Shown one piece after another: positions 46,833-59,430 of a stretch of 64,000 nucleotides of DNA. The notes under the pieces were generated by a model. That model was not told where the DNA came from. It worked only from the letters and a program-made list of their open reading frames with translations, and made no database searches. The DNA is from Anniella stebbinsi (Eukaryota > Chordata > Lepidosauria > Squamata > Anniellidae): contig JARDYH010000001.1 in assembly GCA_029215795.1 (NCBI GenBank), forward strand, positions 400,743,154 to 400,807,153, in the 5' to 3' direction. How positions within the stretch are numbered: the stretch's first letter is position 1; every line of letters begins with the position of its first letter. A program made the translations under genes and the position numbers.

Positions 46833-47396
46833 GGCCGTTTCTACACCATACGGGTGTAGAAGGAGGGAGGGGCCACAATCCCGGAAGTGCCTGCTTCCGG
46901 AATCATTGCTCTGATGCACATGGGAGGCGCAACATCCAGGGAAGAAGGAGGAACATCTCAACATCGCAGCTGCCATTTATTAATTTTTTTTGGTGGAAGG
47001 ATACAAAGAGCGCATTTGCACTCCTTCGCAAAGGTAGGCTTTAAAAAAAACCCAAAAAAACCCTGCCCCCCCTCCCCCGCCATCCTGGGGATGGTGGACT
47101 TGCTCCCCCCCTCCCCTGATGGGCACAGAGCCACGCCGCGCGTCTCTGTGCCCATTTCTGCTGCCGCGCTTACTCACAAGTAAGCACAGCAGCAGCCGGA
47201 ATGGGCGGCCACACCTCCCGCAGTCTCAGGCCATTCCCGGGACTGCAGAAAGAATCAGGTTTCCCCAGGGATCCCATATCCCGGGGGAAACCCGTGCCTG
47301 CCCTCCCCCACCCCCGGGAGTCCCTGTGCATCATTTGGACTCACAGGGACTACCTGGGGATGGTCCCGGGTACAAAAGGCCAGTGTAGAAACGGTC
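46833..47396. mobile_element. MITE-B copy 2, 564 bp
   Basis: Ends GGCCGTTTCTACAC and GTGTAGAAACGGTC. The 3-bp target duplication TGT is exact (46830-46832 and 47397-47399). The interior has paired short palindromes such as CTTCCGGAATC/CCCGGAAG and GGGCACAGAG/CTCTGTGCCC. Confidence 0.85.
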
Positions 47397-47956
47397 TGTG
47401 ATTCTTGGAGTGGAAAATCCAAAGGAGCCCATGCTCACAGGGTTATAAACATGGTAGACAGTTCGTCGCAAATTGTTCTAATGCAAGCCTCATTGACCTG
47501 AATGCAAAGTTGTGGCCCATGCTCTTGCCCATGTCTTATTTGTTTTAGGGGGGCTCATATTGACAGACCTCTTAGTGGATTGTACCCTATGGGCCTAAGT
47601 TTTTTGTTTCCTACTTAATAGCCCCAAAGGCCTCCCCAAGTCTGAAAGCAGGGCTTCCCAATAGCCAACAGTGGACGTTAGTGGAGAAGCAAGCATACCT
47701 AGTTGCCTACAGATACACTGAAAGCAAACTCCGCTTAATGATACAACAGCCTTGATTCCAGATTTCTCGGGTGCCTTTCTATGGCGTATTTTTTCTGACT
47801 GGAATTAAATTCCATCCTTTTGCATTTCAGAAGATACTCCTTCCCTTGAGCTGCAGAAATCGCTGGGATTTTTGTCAACGTCTCTGGAATCATGGGCTAC
47901 TGAGAAAATCAAATTGAAGAGGAAAAGAAGAAAAACTCTTGCCAGGTAGGACATGT

Positions 47957-48122
47957 AGACTGATCTCTTCTGGCAGGCCTATCTAGTTGAATTTTAAGAT
48001 GTTTTAATAATGTATTAGTTTTATTTGTTTTTAATGTTTTATCTATTTTATGGTTTTTGTATTTATATTTATTGTTGTTCCTCGCCTCAATCCAGAGGGA
48101 TAGGTGGGTTAGAAATAAATAA

Positions 48123-48153
<31 letters not shown>
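47957..48153 (+). mobile_element. L2 LINE 3' end with (ATT)n tail
   Basis: CTGATCTCTTCTGGCAGGCC, then a 3' UTR ending GTGGGTTAGAAATAAATAAA and an (ATT)n run. Shorter than the copy at 45474. Confidence 0.75.
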
Positions 48154-48401
48154 GTTAGTTGCTCCTCCAGTCAAGCTTTATTATTTACTTTTAAGACTGT
48201 CTCAAGCATTTTGGGACATTTACCTGGGGACACATCTCTGGAAATATAAATATCAACCGTATGCAGCTATATGACATCTATTTTGGTCTTGATCAGCGCT
48301 TAATTTGCAAAAAGGGAGAAAAAGGTGGAGGACTCAGGCACATATCTCTTCCTGAGCAGGAAGCCATAATTCCAGATTGGCATTCAGCACATGTTAATAA
48401 T

Positions 48402-49018
48402 TACCTCCATCACACCTAATCCCCCCCCCCCCCGGTTTGCCTCCGTGTTTTTTTACCACTGAGGCAGAAACATGTCAAGTTTATGATCCCTTTCACCTGA
48501 AGAGTTGCTGTTTCAGTTCTTCACTTCTTAGCTCTTTGGCTGCACTCCACTCCACTCCACCCCTCCCCTTCTCTTTCTCCCTCCAGTCAGGTCCTGGCAG
48601 ATGAGCACTTCAACCAGACCGCCTTTCTGCTGGGCAAAAATGGAAAGACCCTTTAGTCTGGTTCTTAGTGGGCATTGAGGGAGTACAATCCTGTCTTTGC
48701 AGAGATTCAGGCCTTGTATGATTTAAAAAAAGGCTTTTGAGCCTGGGATGCAAGGTTTGGGTTTTACATTGAGGCTTGGAGCCGGCTGCTGGGAGAAATG
48801 CAATCTATTCAAGCCCCCAGTTCCTTTAAAACTACACGGAGGCTAAGGGCGCATTCAATGAGCTTAGGGAAAATAATCCAGATTTTTAGCGTTCTAGGAA
48901 AGGCTAGGGAAGAGGCGGGGTGTCAGCAGGACAGGCACGGCGTCCTGTGAGCACCATGCTGCAAATCTGCACAGCAGGCATGGCAAGAGCGCACTAAATC
49001 GCTGGTGTGATGTTGCTC
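48402..49018 (-). mobile_element. MITE-D copy 2, about 617 bp
   Basis: Inverted relative of 2111-2733. Ends TACCTCCATCACACC and GGTGTGATGTTGCTC. A 3-bp duplication AAT (48399-48401 and 49019-49021) fits but could be chance. Confidence 0.7.
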
Positions 49019-50004
49019 AATGTCTAGTCATGGTTTATTGTCTTCCCATGCTGCCAGTGTATTTCTGCCATTGTGCTTTACTTCCACAAATGGCTCTGCA
49101 TTGCAAGGACAATAACAAACTATCATATGCAGTAGATGGGGAAGAGAGCCATGATGACAGTCGACTCTTCTGTTTTCTTTCAAAATCAAGCTACATGTGC
49201 ATCCATGTGTGGGAATCTTATGTCACTAAATGCTATGGGGTAGCTGGCAACTGCCTATTGGATCGAGAGCTAGATTAAACTCTTCTAAATATGGGAGGCT
49301 ACAACCATAGGTGGCTGCCATCTCTTGACCAGTTCGTGTTCGTTATGATCGGGTGTATGCCTGAAACAAAATTCGAAAACCAGTTCAAACTTTGATGCAT
49401 TTACAGTTCAGGTTTTCAGTGTAGACATTTGACCACCAAATCCACCATTCAACATTTGGGATTGAAATCAGATATCAACATTTGAATTCTGACTGGTTTG
49501 GATCCCTCTTCCCCATCTAATGGGATATTTCCAGATTTATTAGTTAAAGAAACGGATGAAATTGGGAGAATGTTTACGAAATGCTGTTGCAAACCCCAGC
49601 TATCAGACTCCGTCAAGAATGTACTGCTGCCACATGTCAGATGGTGGTGCTGCATCTAGAATCTAGATGATCTACTGCTACTAAAATATCATCCCAAAAG
49701 TATTTTAGATGGTACAGAAAGTTAGGGCCCATCTACAGGTGCCCCTATCACAACCTCTAATTGTCTGTAACCCAGAATGGGGCTAGAGCTTACCTTGGCC
49801 CAAGAATGAAGTAACATGCTACTTCTAGAGCTTTGGCGGGATTAAAATGATGCAGTATTGCAAGGCTATAATTTGATTCTATATTTAAAAGCACCACCAG
49901 ACTATGATCTCGCTATACCGTCTTTATTCTTCCAGTGGTTCCTGCAGTCAGGATCTGATGGGAGCTGAAGCAATCTCACCTATTTCTTTATTATATTTTT
50001 ATCA

Positions 50005-50208
50005 TCCTGTCCTTCGTCCAAGAGCTCAGGGCCATCTACACAATTGTTCGTCCCCTTGCTTTATTCTCACAACAACCTACGTGGTAGATTAGGCTGAGTG
50101 TTGATGATTGGGAAGAAGTCAACCAATGATCTTCATGGCTGAGCAGGGGTTTGAACCCAGACCTCATCTAAGTCTAACACTCTAACCACTACACTAAACT
50201 GGCTCTCC
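50005..50208 (-). mobile_element. tRNA-derived MIR-like SINE
   Basis: On the minus strand it starts GAGAGCCAGTTTAGTGTAGT, with TAGTGGTTAGAGTGTTAGAC (box A region) and GGGTTCAAACCC-type box B. The downstream body includes CACAACAACCTACG on the plus strand. Decayed copy. Confidence 0.7.
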
Positions 50209-50219
50209 AATGTAGTCTT

Positions 50220-53200
50220 TGACACCTATTTCTGGAGACCGTCTTGTGGTGGAAGGATAGTACTGTTCAAATACCCTCTTGTGAAATGAAAGAGAAGACA
50301 TACACCCCAATACAGAGTCTCACAAGCAGGTTTTTAGGTATACACCTAAGATGTTTAAAGGACGAGAGAAGAAACTAAGAGGCACCTGAATCTGTTCGTG
50401 TCGAGGGCTGTATATATTCCATGCTTTAAAAACAATTTCCAAAAACCTGCACCCAATCATTCCAAATGCTGTGCCAGGAAATGCTGGATCCTATAACTTG
50501 TATACATTATCCAAATAAAGCAGGTATGGATGATCTCTTTTATTTTTGTATAATTTATTTTTGGATTCCTATTCAGGGGGATGGTATAAAGAGCAATACA
50601 GGGTATGGAAGCCCTAAACCTCTTGCCATCTGACCTTTTAGGAGATATTCCAGATATCCTTTTAAGTTTCTCTTCATATCTATAAGGATAAGAAATCCTG
50701 TCTTTTTTTTTCTTTTCTTTTTTTATGAAAGCTGAAATTCTCATAAACAGAATTCTATGTTTGGCTGTCATGCCCTATGCTTTGCTATGCTCCCAAATAT
50801 TTACAACACATACCCAGCCCTGTTCCTTTTCCAGTATTCCATTATGCCCAACCCTGTGTAGCTTCTTCCTTCTCCTTGTGGTAAGTGAGTTAAGTTCCCT
50901 TTGATCATCTTGCAATAGGAGTTCAATTTATGAGCACAGCGGCAAAGAAAAGAAAAGACACGCACGCATCTCTAACAAGTACAAGGTGTCCCATACGTCT
51001 GTGTCTCACTATAATCAATCATTACGTGATAGTTTGCTTCAAGCCTGACGGACTGCTCTTAACTTTCAACTGGCATATAAAACCTTGTTCTAGCTATTCC
51101 CATCTTGCAAAGCGTGTGTGCGACCCTGTTCCATCGCAGCTTTGTTCATGCAGAAATTGAGACCTGCCGGGGATATTATTCAGACAGAGGGTTGTAGCAC
51201 CTTGCAGCCTAGGTTCTCAGAGCAAACTACAGATGCTGAATCCAAAAAGGTTAAAACCATTGGTGTTTGGGTTTGGTAATCAATGTTTGTTGTCCTGACA
51301 TATTATAGCTACACAAAGCGTGTGGCCCTAATTAATTGCAAGTCAGTGCGAATTCCAAAACGAACCGTCAACAATATGAAGTCCTTTTCTGATCCTTTGA
51401 AGCACAAGTAGAAAACAAACCCCAGCTCTCCAACTCTACTGGGAACAGCTGTGGACAATTTCCCATCTGGGTATCTTCCTAAGTTCAAGTTCAATTCTCC
51501 CAGTAAGCATGTTTCCCTTTGTCTATTTGAACTCCCTGTTTTCATTGATCCCATGAAATCCAATTGTTTCATATTTGAGCAAGATTTAGAAGTGTTACCA
51601 AAACATAGCATTTCCAAAGTAGAATTTCAGCAAGAATCTAGCTGGTCCTAGTCATGCTGTCATTCCTTTCATTCTTAACAGATAACTTCTGGGTCTTTTT
51701 GTTTACAATTAGTTTACAGTCTCACTATCTCATTCATTCATTGGCTTTTTGGTCCATACTTACTACATGCACAGTTGGTATGCAGCAGATATAGACTTCA
51801 AATGGCATGGTGCAATGCAACTGTGAGCAAACTGAGAATGTGTCCATTGGAATAGCAATAGCAGAGGATCACACCCCCACAAAAGGGTGCAAGCTAATTT
51901 GTTTTGGTTTTTTTAAAAAAGCAGTAAGTGCAGTGACAGGGTTATTGAAAGTGCAGAGCTCTGGATGCATCAGAAAGCTTGGGTTTCTTGTATATAAAAG
52001 GACTAGCATGTAGGGTATGCACTGTAGTAGTAGTGGTTTCATTCGGTTAGAAGCCTGGCCTGACTTGCTTTGCTGTTTTATACATCTGGCTTCTTAGCCA
52101 GGGGACTGTGTGTTTATGACCCAATAAAGTTTTCCAAACCCTTCACTGTCTGGATTCTGTCTGCTTTATTCAGCCACTCCTGCTAACATTGACAACATCT
52201 GGGCCTGCCTATTTTTAAAGAAAGAAATATTGGCAGCCGAATACAACCAGGCATAATCCATTGGGCTCCATCACATCTTCCCTCTTCTAGACCGGGCTAA
52301 GAGGAATGCTTGGGAAATTCCTCCAGGGAAGAGTATTGCCATTTTACATGTTTAATCCACCAATATAAAGACATCTTTAGATTGGCACGTGGCACCTGTT
52401 ACTACATGATTCATTCACTTTCCGTAGGTTGCTGTGCATTTTGAGCACTGCAACATTTTTGCATGAGCATTTGAAGGGGCGTGGTGAAAAAAACAATCTT
52501 GACTCACATGGTGAGCTATTCCATAATGACTGTAAAACGTCAAACAATTTAATACTCGAGGCAGCTATAATGTCTAAAATAGGGCTGAGATGAAAAGGGA
52601 GGGATAATTTTCACAAACACCATTGTCACTTTAGTGACTTTTTGGAAATCACTGCAAAAGGACATGAAATATTTCACCTATATAAGGAGCACTCTGAAGG
52701 CAAAGAAAATGCTAGGAAAAAAAATAATAGGAAAAAAAATAATAGTTCCAAAGTAGCAACCTACAGGGGAAGCAATGGCGGACAACAAGCTTTTTAAAAA
52801 GTAGAACATTCTCAGTAATTAAAGAGTTTTGGGGAAAATATTCCATCCCCTTTTCAAAAATTCTGTTTTTGCCGCCAATATAGCAATGGGTGGACATCCA
52901 ATGCAGCCCTCATGTAAACACTTTCAGTATGATTCACAATTCAAAGACTTCCTCTCAATGAACTCCGCCAAACCTTAGCACCTTAAGTGGAGTAGGATTT
53001 CCATGCTTGGACTGACCTTTGGGTCTTGAGGATAACTCAACAAAGGAAATGGAGAAATCTCAGTGAAGTTTTAATCCAATAAAATGGTAGATAGTTGTGC
53101 AAGAAGCATCAACCACTTCATTTACCGCTCCAAACTTTTGGGATGAAACAGACTAAGAATGAATGAATAAAATCATCATTGGAATAACTTCAGATTTTGC

Positions 53201-55680
53201 CCCATGTGTACTTTTCTAGTCATCAGGTTACTCACCGGGTGAATAACACTAGACTAGACAAATCTCCCCTCATACAAAAAGCCCAGAAGAGAACGTGAGC
53301 TGTCACCAGTTGTGAAGCTGCTAAACACACGCTTCGTTATTATAGATGAGTGTTTTCCCTCCTTTCTCTTGTCAAGATTTGTTTTGAGTTGACTTTCTGG
53401 GCTGCCAAGAGTGATTCCTACATGTGGTACACACCCACTGAAATAAGTCAGGAAGAAGGAATGTGAACATCCCCCTTGGGCTTCACGGCAAAGTATTTTT
53501 GTCATTTGGGAGGGTGGGCGGATGGCATTTTCGCCCATCTAAAACTGTATCCAAAGAGGACTCCTCTTGGAAAATCTTGGAAGGTCTCTTCTCCTCTTTA
53601 GAGCCTCGCCTGGATGGGAAAGTGTTAAACAAAGGAGCTTGGAAGCCTTTGGGAATCAGCCACTCCTACAACTGAGTCCTGCTGCCACCTCTTTTTCCAC
53701 CTAGCTAGCTAGACTAACAGCACAACTACAGCCTACAGTCTGGGAGTGAAGTAAAAGGTTCACATTTTTTTAAAAAAAAACATTAATAACAAAGAGAGCA
53801 TGGCTGAAAGCCAGTGTCCCCATTTGACTCCTGCTTCCGCAGCCTGCTCTTGAATGACGTTTACGGCCTCTTTCCTCCCCTCCCTCTCCCCAGAGGCATG
53901 AGCTGCCAAGCCCTCCTTCTCGGTATCAAAGAGAGGAGTTTTCCCCAGCATCCTCCTCCGCTTAAGTTTCCAGTCAGTTTTATGAGCTTAGAATCCTTTT
54001 GTCTCCATGTTTAAAAGGAAAGAAAGGAGACGTTCGGGCAAGAGCAGATTGGGGCGTGATTCGTGAACGATTTGCCAAGTTCGAGTGGCAACGGAGAAGA
54101 TAAATGCTCTTCATTAGACATGAAAGCTACAGCAAGGGAGGGCGGCCAGAGCTGCAATTCAGAGAATGTTTCCTTGGAAGTGACGCCCTTTCAAACCAGA
54201 TGCACGCAATTTTACAGAAAGCACGTAGGATCGAGATGTCGTGGTTTTTGGGGAGACTCTGCCTCGGAAATCGACACGCCCTTTGAGCAGCATGTTTTTT
54301 ACACTACTGAATTACCTTGGCTTGCCTGTACCAAGCAAAGTTAACAGAGCGACGCCCTGATTCACCCAACGTACTAGAAGAAGATACAAAATGGGAGGAA
54401 GGGTGGATCAGAGATGGCCGTTCAGGGAAGTAGCTACCTCACCTTGCCTCGAGCAGTAAAAATCTTGGGAACAGTTAAATGTGGCAGAATAGGAGACAGA
54501 CAGTTCCAACCCACAGTGCATCATCGATCAGGAAGTTCCCCTGGTTTCAATGTAAGGGAGCAATGCGAAAGCTTTAATGTGCTTACAAAGCTCCTGCTCA
54601 GTTGAGTGCACACAGGTGAACGTCCTCGTGGATTGTGCCCCATGTCAATTAGTTGGGGGAAGGGTTTCCGCTTGCTTTTTCCGTCTCAGGCACCAAACTT
54701 CTTTGTGCCATTCCTGCATCATGCAAAATTATTACACAGAATAAGCCACGTGAACGAGTTGTATGAACCGAAAAACGACCCGAAGCATTAAAAGGGAAAA
54801 ACAGCGGGTGGGGACCCAAACTGGTATGTGGTTCCTGGCCCTGTGACCTACAATTCCCTTGATAAGAACAGAAGTTGAAATGATAAGGGACTGCACAATT
54901 AATACTTTCTAGCATTAACATTTACCCAGTGTGCCTAAAACGTTTCCAGGAGGGGATTTTTCCTCCCTTTGAAAATTAGTAGAAGAAAAGAAGTTAGAGA
55001 ATCTTGAAAATATATCAGCAATGTATGTTCTGGGGAACATCACAGTATACTTTGCTTGAAGCAATATTCGCGCCACTTCTTGGTGTAGATTGTTCTTTTG
55101 CTGCCCCTTTCGGTGTATGAATTCTGCTTCATGCATCATGCACCCCTCTCCCTCTTCATTTATTTAATTTCTACGCCATTTTTACAGTAAGTTTACAGTG
55201 CAGTTTACAATAAGTTCTACTCTTAGGTTTTCTGCAGAGACACCATACAAACGTAGACAGTACTGAAAGACCCAAAATGTAGACTGCACCAAAATCTGCC
55301 ACCTACGTTGTAAATATGAACCGACACCAACAGCGCTGTTTTGCTTAAAAGGGGCTGCTCTGGTGATTTCAAGGAAATGTCAGAAGCAGAGAAGTTGACA
55401 GTGCCTGGAAATAGGGCACTAGGTTAGAAGCGGGCCGGAGAAAGCAGGGAGAGGGAGGAAATACGGACAGCAGGTAACAATTACAGTTCAGTGTTCATTA
55501 AGTACGTGCTTGGCTAAACTACCTGTTATGGCAGCAACAGGAGTTACAATGTAAGCTTTCAGATTCTCATTAACCTGTCCTGGACTTTAACTCTGGAGAC
55601 GTGAAATCTAAATGTCAACTAATTCCACCACCATCACCACCAAGTTGTTAAAAATGAGCCCTCAGACCAGCCAAGAACTA
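50220..55680. other. KLF13 intron, 5' portion, largely unique
   Basis: No second gene and few clear repeats were recognised. This segment, adjacent to exon 1, is a candidate location for regulatory elements, but no individual site can be supported. Confidence 0.4.
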
Positions 55681-55682
55681 AC

Positions 55683-56226
55683 CTGTATGGGTCCTCAGGT
55701 GAGCTTTCAGATGGGAAGACTTGCCGTAAACCTTTTCACACCCGACATAGTGGCATTTATGCTTCTTCTGAGGTAATTCAGGGTCAAGCCGGCATTTCCC
55801 CCTCCTGCTTCTTTGTTTGGAGCTTGGCTCACTCCTTGCCACCAGGCTGGTAGGTGTGGCTGCTTTCGCTCCTCCACGTTTGCCGGCCGGCAATATTCTT
55901 TCTTCCTCAGGCTCTTCACAAGACGGAGAAGGATTTTGTTCCTCTCTTGTGTTGACAATCACCAGTTTCTCCACCTGAAGGGAAGAAGGATTTGGAACAT
56001 GCTGGTTTAAGTCGGCTAAAATGCTGGCGACGACATATACAGAAGATCCACCTCCATTGTCTTTCCCAACGTCTTTCGCTTCGCGTTTCTCATCTCGGTT
56101 TGAGGCAGAGAGAGGGGACGCTATCCCAATAGGTTGAGGGGCTGGTTCTCCTGCAGGGCTGTGTATTATAGCACGACTGGACATCGAAACAAGGCACTCG
56201 GCAGCGAAGTAGGCGGCTGTTGCCAT
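55683..56226 (-). CDS. KLF13: Kruppel-like factor 13, coding exon 1 (N-terminus and first zinc finger)
   Basis: This exon encodes residues 1-181 plus the first base of Gly182 of a nuclear C2H2 transcription factor of the KLF9/13/14/16 group, which binds GC and CACCC boxes. The N-terminus ([19 protein letters not shown]) matches the KLF13 start; AAECLVSM at residues 8-15 corresponds to the short helix that recruits the Sin3A corepressor in this group. [11 protein letters not shown] is a further KLF13-like block. A basic stretch at about 137-146 ([10 protein letters not shown]) is a likely nuclear localisation signal. Zinc finger 1 has C158, C163, H176 and H180. The reading frame runs to ACA-G followed by GT at 55682-55681 (CAG/GTTAG), a good splice donor. 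The upstream Met fits the family start. The linker between the N-terminal motif and the fingers is not alanine/proline-rich as it is in mammals. Confidence is high because exon 2 completes the same protein in phase. Confidence 0.96.
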
Positions 56227-56589
56227 TTTTCACACCTCAGGTATATAAATCAACAGCAATCTCTCCTTTGTGTTGACTTAAGAGCAACTCTACCTGAAGA
56301 CTTCCCCACGTGGGGCACCTTTGGGTAGAATTGAGGATAGCTGGATTCAGAACTCCCAGAAAAGTACTGTGTTTGTAAGGGTCTCAGCCAGTTTCTCTTT
56401 TTCTCAGGGGGAAAGTCATCCACCGAAAATGTAAAGCAAAACACCCCGTCCGGAACAGCTTGTTGCTTGAAGTGGAATTAATGCCGGCTGTCCACAACAA
56501 CAAGCCTGCAATTCCTCCCGCCTTTCCATTGCATTCTGACGGCAGAACTGAGCTGGCCCGTTATTGCTCCGTGGATTGCTTCAGACCCC

Positions 56590-56865
56590 TGTGGGGGTGG
56601 GGCTTTGCCAAACATCTGGCTGTGATGTCACAGAGAAGTTTCATCCCGGGCTGATCAGGTTAGCAGCAGGCGAAGACTCCAGCTGCCTGCTAAAGCAGCT
56701 TCTGCCTCTGCTGCAGCCGCCGGAGAGAGCCAGTGAGAAGAGCAGCAGCAGCAGCAGCAGCAATGTACAGAGAACGCTGTGGCTGTGAGCTTGAGCTTGG
56801 CAGGAGTGTAAGAGCAAGTCAAATGAAAGGAAGGAACTGATTGGCTTGGGGCAGGCCAATCAAAA
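56590..56865 (-). promoter_or_regulatory. KLF13: Candidate KLF13 promoter / 5' UTR region
   Basis: Upstream of the start codon, 56591-56603 reads GTGGGGGTGGGGC, a GT/CACCC box of the kind SP and KLF proteins bind. TGATGTCA at 56623-56630 is a one-mismatch cAMP response element. Two CCAAT boxes face each other, GATTGGC near 56838-56844 and GCCAATC near 56855-56861, suggesting NF-Y binding. An (AGC)n run lies at about 56741-56762, probably in the 5' UTR or near the start site. No TATA box is evident. The motifs are seen directly; their function and the transcription start (perhaps about 56.75 kb) are inferred. Confidence 0.45.
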
Positions 56866-58299
56866 CAAAAAGGTCCACCTTGGCACATTTCTAAGGGCTA
56901 ATGAATTTCTCTTTCCTGTATGACCCAAGAGAAGGCAAGAAATTCAAGATTAGTCTTCGGCTGCTGTTATGCAAGGCAAAATTGATTCTTACACAAAGAG
57001 GCTGGCGATGACGGATCTTCCTCTGGCAATGACAATGAAAAACAAAACAGCTTATGGAGCCCAACATGACCTATGATGTACCGTACAATGCAGTTGTTAG
57101 CCTCATTTGTTTTCAGGCACATTCCTTCTGCAGCGCCTTCTGCAGCTCCAGGGCACAGTACAGTGAACCGTTTATGAGGAAAGGGCAATTTAACAAGTCT
57201 GGGATTCTCCAGGGCACATTGGATGCGGGATTTGAAATGCAAAGGTGACACTAGTAACACCAGCCCAGGAATGTTTCACAGAGCTGTGGAAAACAAACGA
57301 ACCCACTGAAACACTGGTGAAACAGAGAGGCACAGAAGGGCTTCATTAATTTAATGGCAGTACCACATAAAAGCAAATCCTTCCAAATCTGGCACACACA
57401 AAAATAGTAGCCTTCTGGTGACTTCAATCATCAGCAGTAAAGTGTCATTCAATCCATCACCATCAGCAACCTTCCAGTGGCATGATGGGTTACTCTTTTG
57501 ACCAATGCACACGACTTTGATGGAAAACTCCACCTAGATGCAAACATCTTAAAAGAATAGATGCATAAATGCCCTTGAGAAATTCTGCTAAGCTTATTGA
57601 AATTCCTTGGAGTTCTTCTGAAATTCCTACAGAAATTTTGCCCTCCAAAGTTAACTTTAGGTGAAATTCAGTCACAACTCTAAAAAAAATAAGCAGCGTG
57701 TTCAACAGCCCTCCGAGTCTAGCTTCTCAGAGCGCACAGTTCCTCCAGTGTTACTTGATGAAAGGTGTACACAGACCTTGTAATTTGAACCCCCACTGCA
57801 ATTTATGAAGCGGTTCAAGCCACTTGATATATGCACCTGGACTTGTTCAAAATCCAGGTAAGGGCAGTTTCAGTACAGTGGCTATTCTGGTGAGGCCTGT
57901 TTTTGTTATAGCACTGGAATGACCCATGAGCACATGTTGAGGTAGTGATGCAAAGATAGAGCACATTAAGACTGATGGTGTCTAGAGGATTCAGAGAGGC
58001 TTGAAGCATAGCAACAGAAAACAAAACAGTATTCGATGTATTGTTTATTACATTCCTATCCTGCCCTTCTTCCAAGGTGCTCTGGGCAGTATACATGGTT
58101 CTCCCCCCCACACACACACACATGTTATCCTCACAGTAACAGATCACAAAATTCTGAGGTTGAGTCTGGGTTCGGAGGCACCCTATGCTTTAATTTTTAC
58201 CATACGCCTGACCACCTGGGCCACTGATTTGCACCTAGCCCTGGTTGGTGGGTTTCAGGGATCTATTAAATGACAAAATAGATTCCGCATCTCTGAAGA

Positions 58300-58810
58300 C
58301 TGTCCACCCCTGACCTAGGGAATTCTGTAATCCACCCATCTCTTGTATATAAGTAGGGATCAATGAGAATTTTGTTTGGTTTTGATAAGTATTTACCCAA
58401 ATTTGCAAAGTCTCCATTTTGGGGACAAAAAGAATTTGAGTTTTTTTTAAAAAAAAACGGAACATGGGAGAAACCAAAACTGACAGATTCATCCGTCAAA
58501 TGGCGTTGGACGTTTGCCTCTTAAAAAGTCTGGGTTTGAATTCCTGAATGGTGCTGAGTTAGGGGTTACCACCTCTTTTTTTTCTGGCAAGCTTTTTATC
58601 TTTAATTGCTGCATGGCCATCTTCTACATGCTGTAAATAGCTGTACCTATTGAATTTAGCTGGTACAGATAGGTGGGGATTTCATTTCAATTTGTCTCGT
58701 TTGAAATTTACCAAAATTCGCACAAGGTTCCGCATATTTGGGAAAGGGAGAACTTGAGATTTTTTTAAAAAAATCTTCATGTAGAACAAAGAAAAACAAA
58801 TCCAACCATC
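58300..58810 (+). repeat. Two tandem-spaced copies of an AT-rich dispersed repeat
   Basis: 58355-58490 and 58670-58810 both read GTNGGGAT..., then TTTACC(C/A)AAATT(T/C)GCA, and end AANTTGAGATTTTTTTAAAA-like sequence. The family is not named. Confidence 0.5.
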
Positions 58811-59118
58811 CCTATATAGAAGGTATAATAAGCCTCTTGTGGTTTTTGTTCTTTCTTTATTTTCTTGTATTTAAGAAAGTCTGTGCTGCCTTTCAAAACA
58901 ATCATTTTCCCAAGGTGACTTGCAATCATAAAAAACCAAAAATGCAACAATAATAAGTTAGAAATTATTTAGGCTAAAAACAGCAACATAAGCTCAAAAC
59001 TACCTTACTCACCTCTTGAAAACATGTAAACCTGTGATTTCCATCCCCCCTCCAGACCCAGAATCTATTTTTAACACCAAACTTCAACATAGACCCTCCT
59101 TTAATTTTTGCCACATAT

Positions 59119-59200
59119 GTCACAAGAACATAAAAAGATCCATGCTAGATCAGATGATGGGTCTATCTCATCAGCATTCTCTCCACACAGTGGCCAACGT
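59119..59200 (-). mobile_element. CR1 LINE 3' fragment
   Basis: ACAAGAACATAAAAAGATCC and ACACAGTGGCCAAC are degraded CR1 end words, cut off by a hAT-type end at 59201. Confidence 0.7.
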
Positions 59201-59430
59201 CATAGGTGTGCGCAGCTCATTTCATTAGGGTGTGCACCTTAAAGGCCCCGATTGGAGCAGTGGAGGGGCAAGGAAGTGCGCTTTCCAGGGCCTCTGGAAA
59301 GTGCGCAATTCCCCCAGGGATGCTAATGGTGGCTTTCTGGAGGCTTTCATGTCCTCTTTAAAAGTCCCGATTCAATTGGGAGGGGGCAGGAAAGCAGAGG
59401 TGCCCTGGGAAATTGACTCCATCTTCAATC
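59201..59430 (+). mobile_element. Left end of a hAT-type element related to 6700-8824
   Basis: CATAGGTGTGCGCAGCTCAT followed by TTCATTAGG matches the terminal region of the 6700-8824 element. A small palindrome AAGTGCGCTTTCCAGGGCC with its complement follows. No right end was found. Confidence 0.6.

Larger units (their letters stand above)
19668..55682 (-). other. KLF13: KLF13 intron, about 36 kb, repeat-dense centre
   Basis: The intron begins with GT at 55682-55681 and ends with AG at 19669-19668, and it splits the Gly182 codon after its first base. Large single introns at this position, between fingers 1 and 2, are typical of KLF13. The central third (about 30-49 kb) is dense in DNA transposons and LINE ends. 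The flanks (about 19.7-25.9 kb and 50.2-55.7 kb) look mostly unique and are where conserved enhancers would be sought, although none can be proven from one genome. Everything inside it would be present in KLF13 pre-mRNA in minus-strand sense. Confidence 0.9.

Noticed and set aside
49725..49790. Possible MITE-C-like left end GGGCCCATCTACAG.
   Set aside because: A single terminal motif with no partner end or target duplication.
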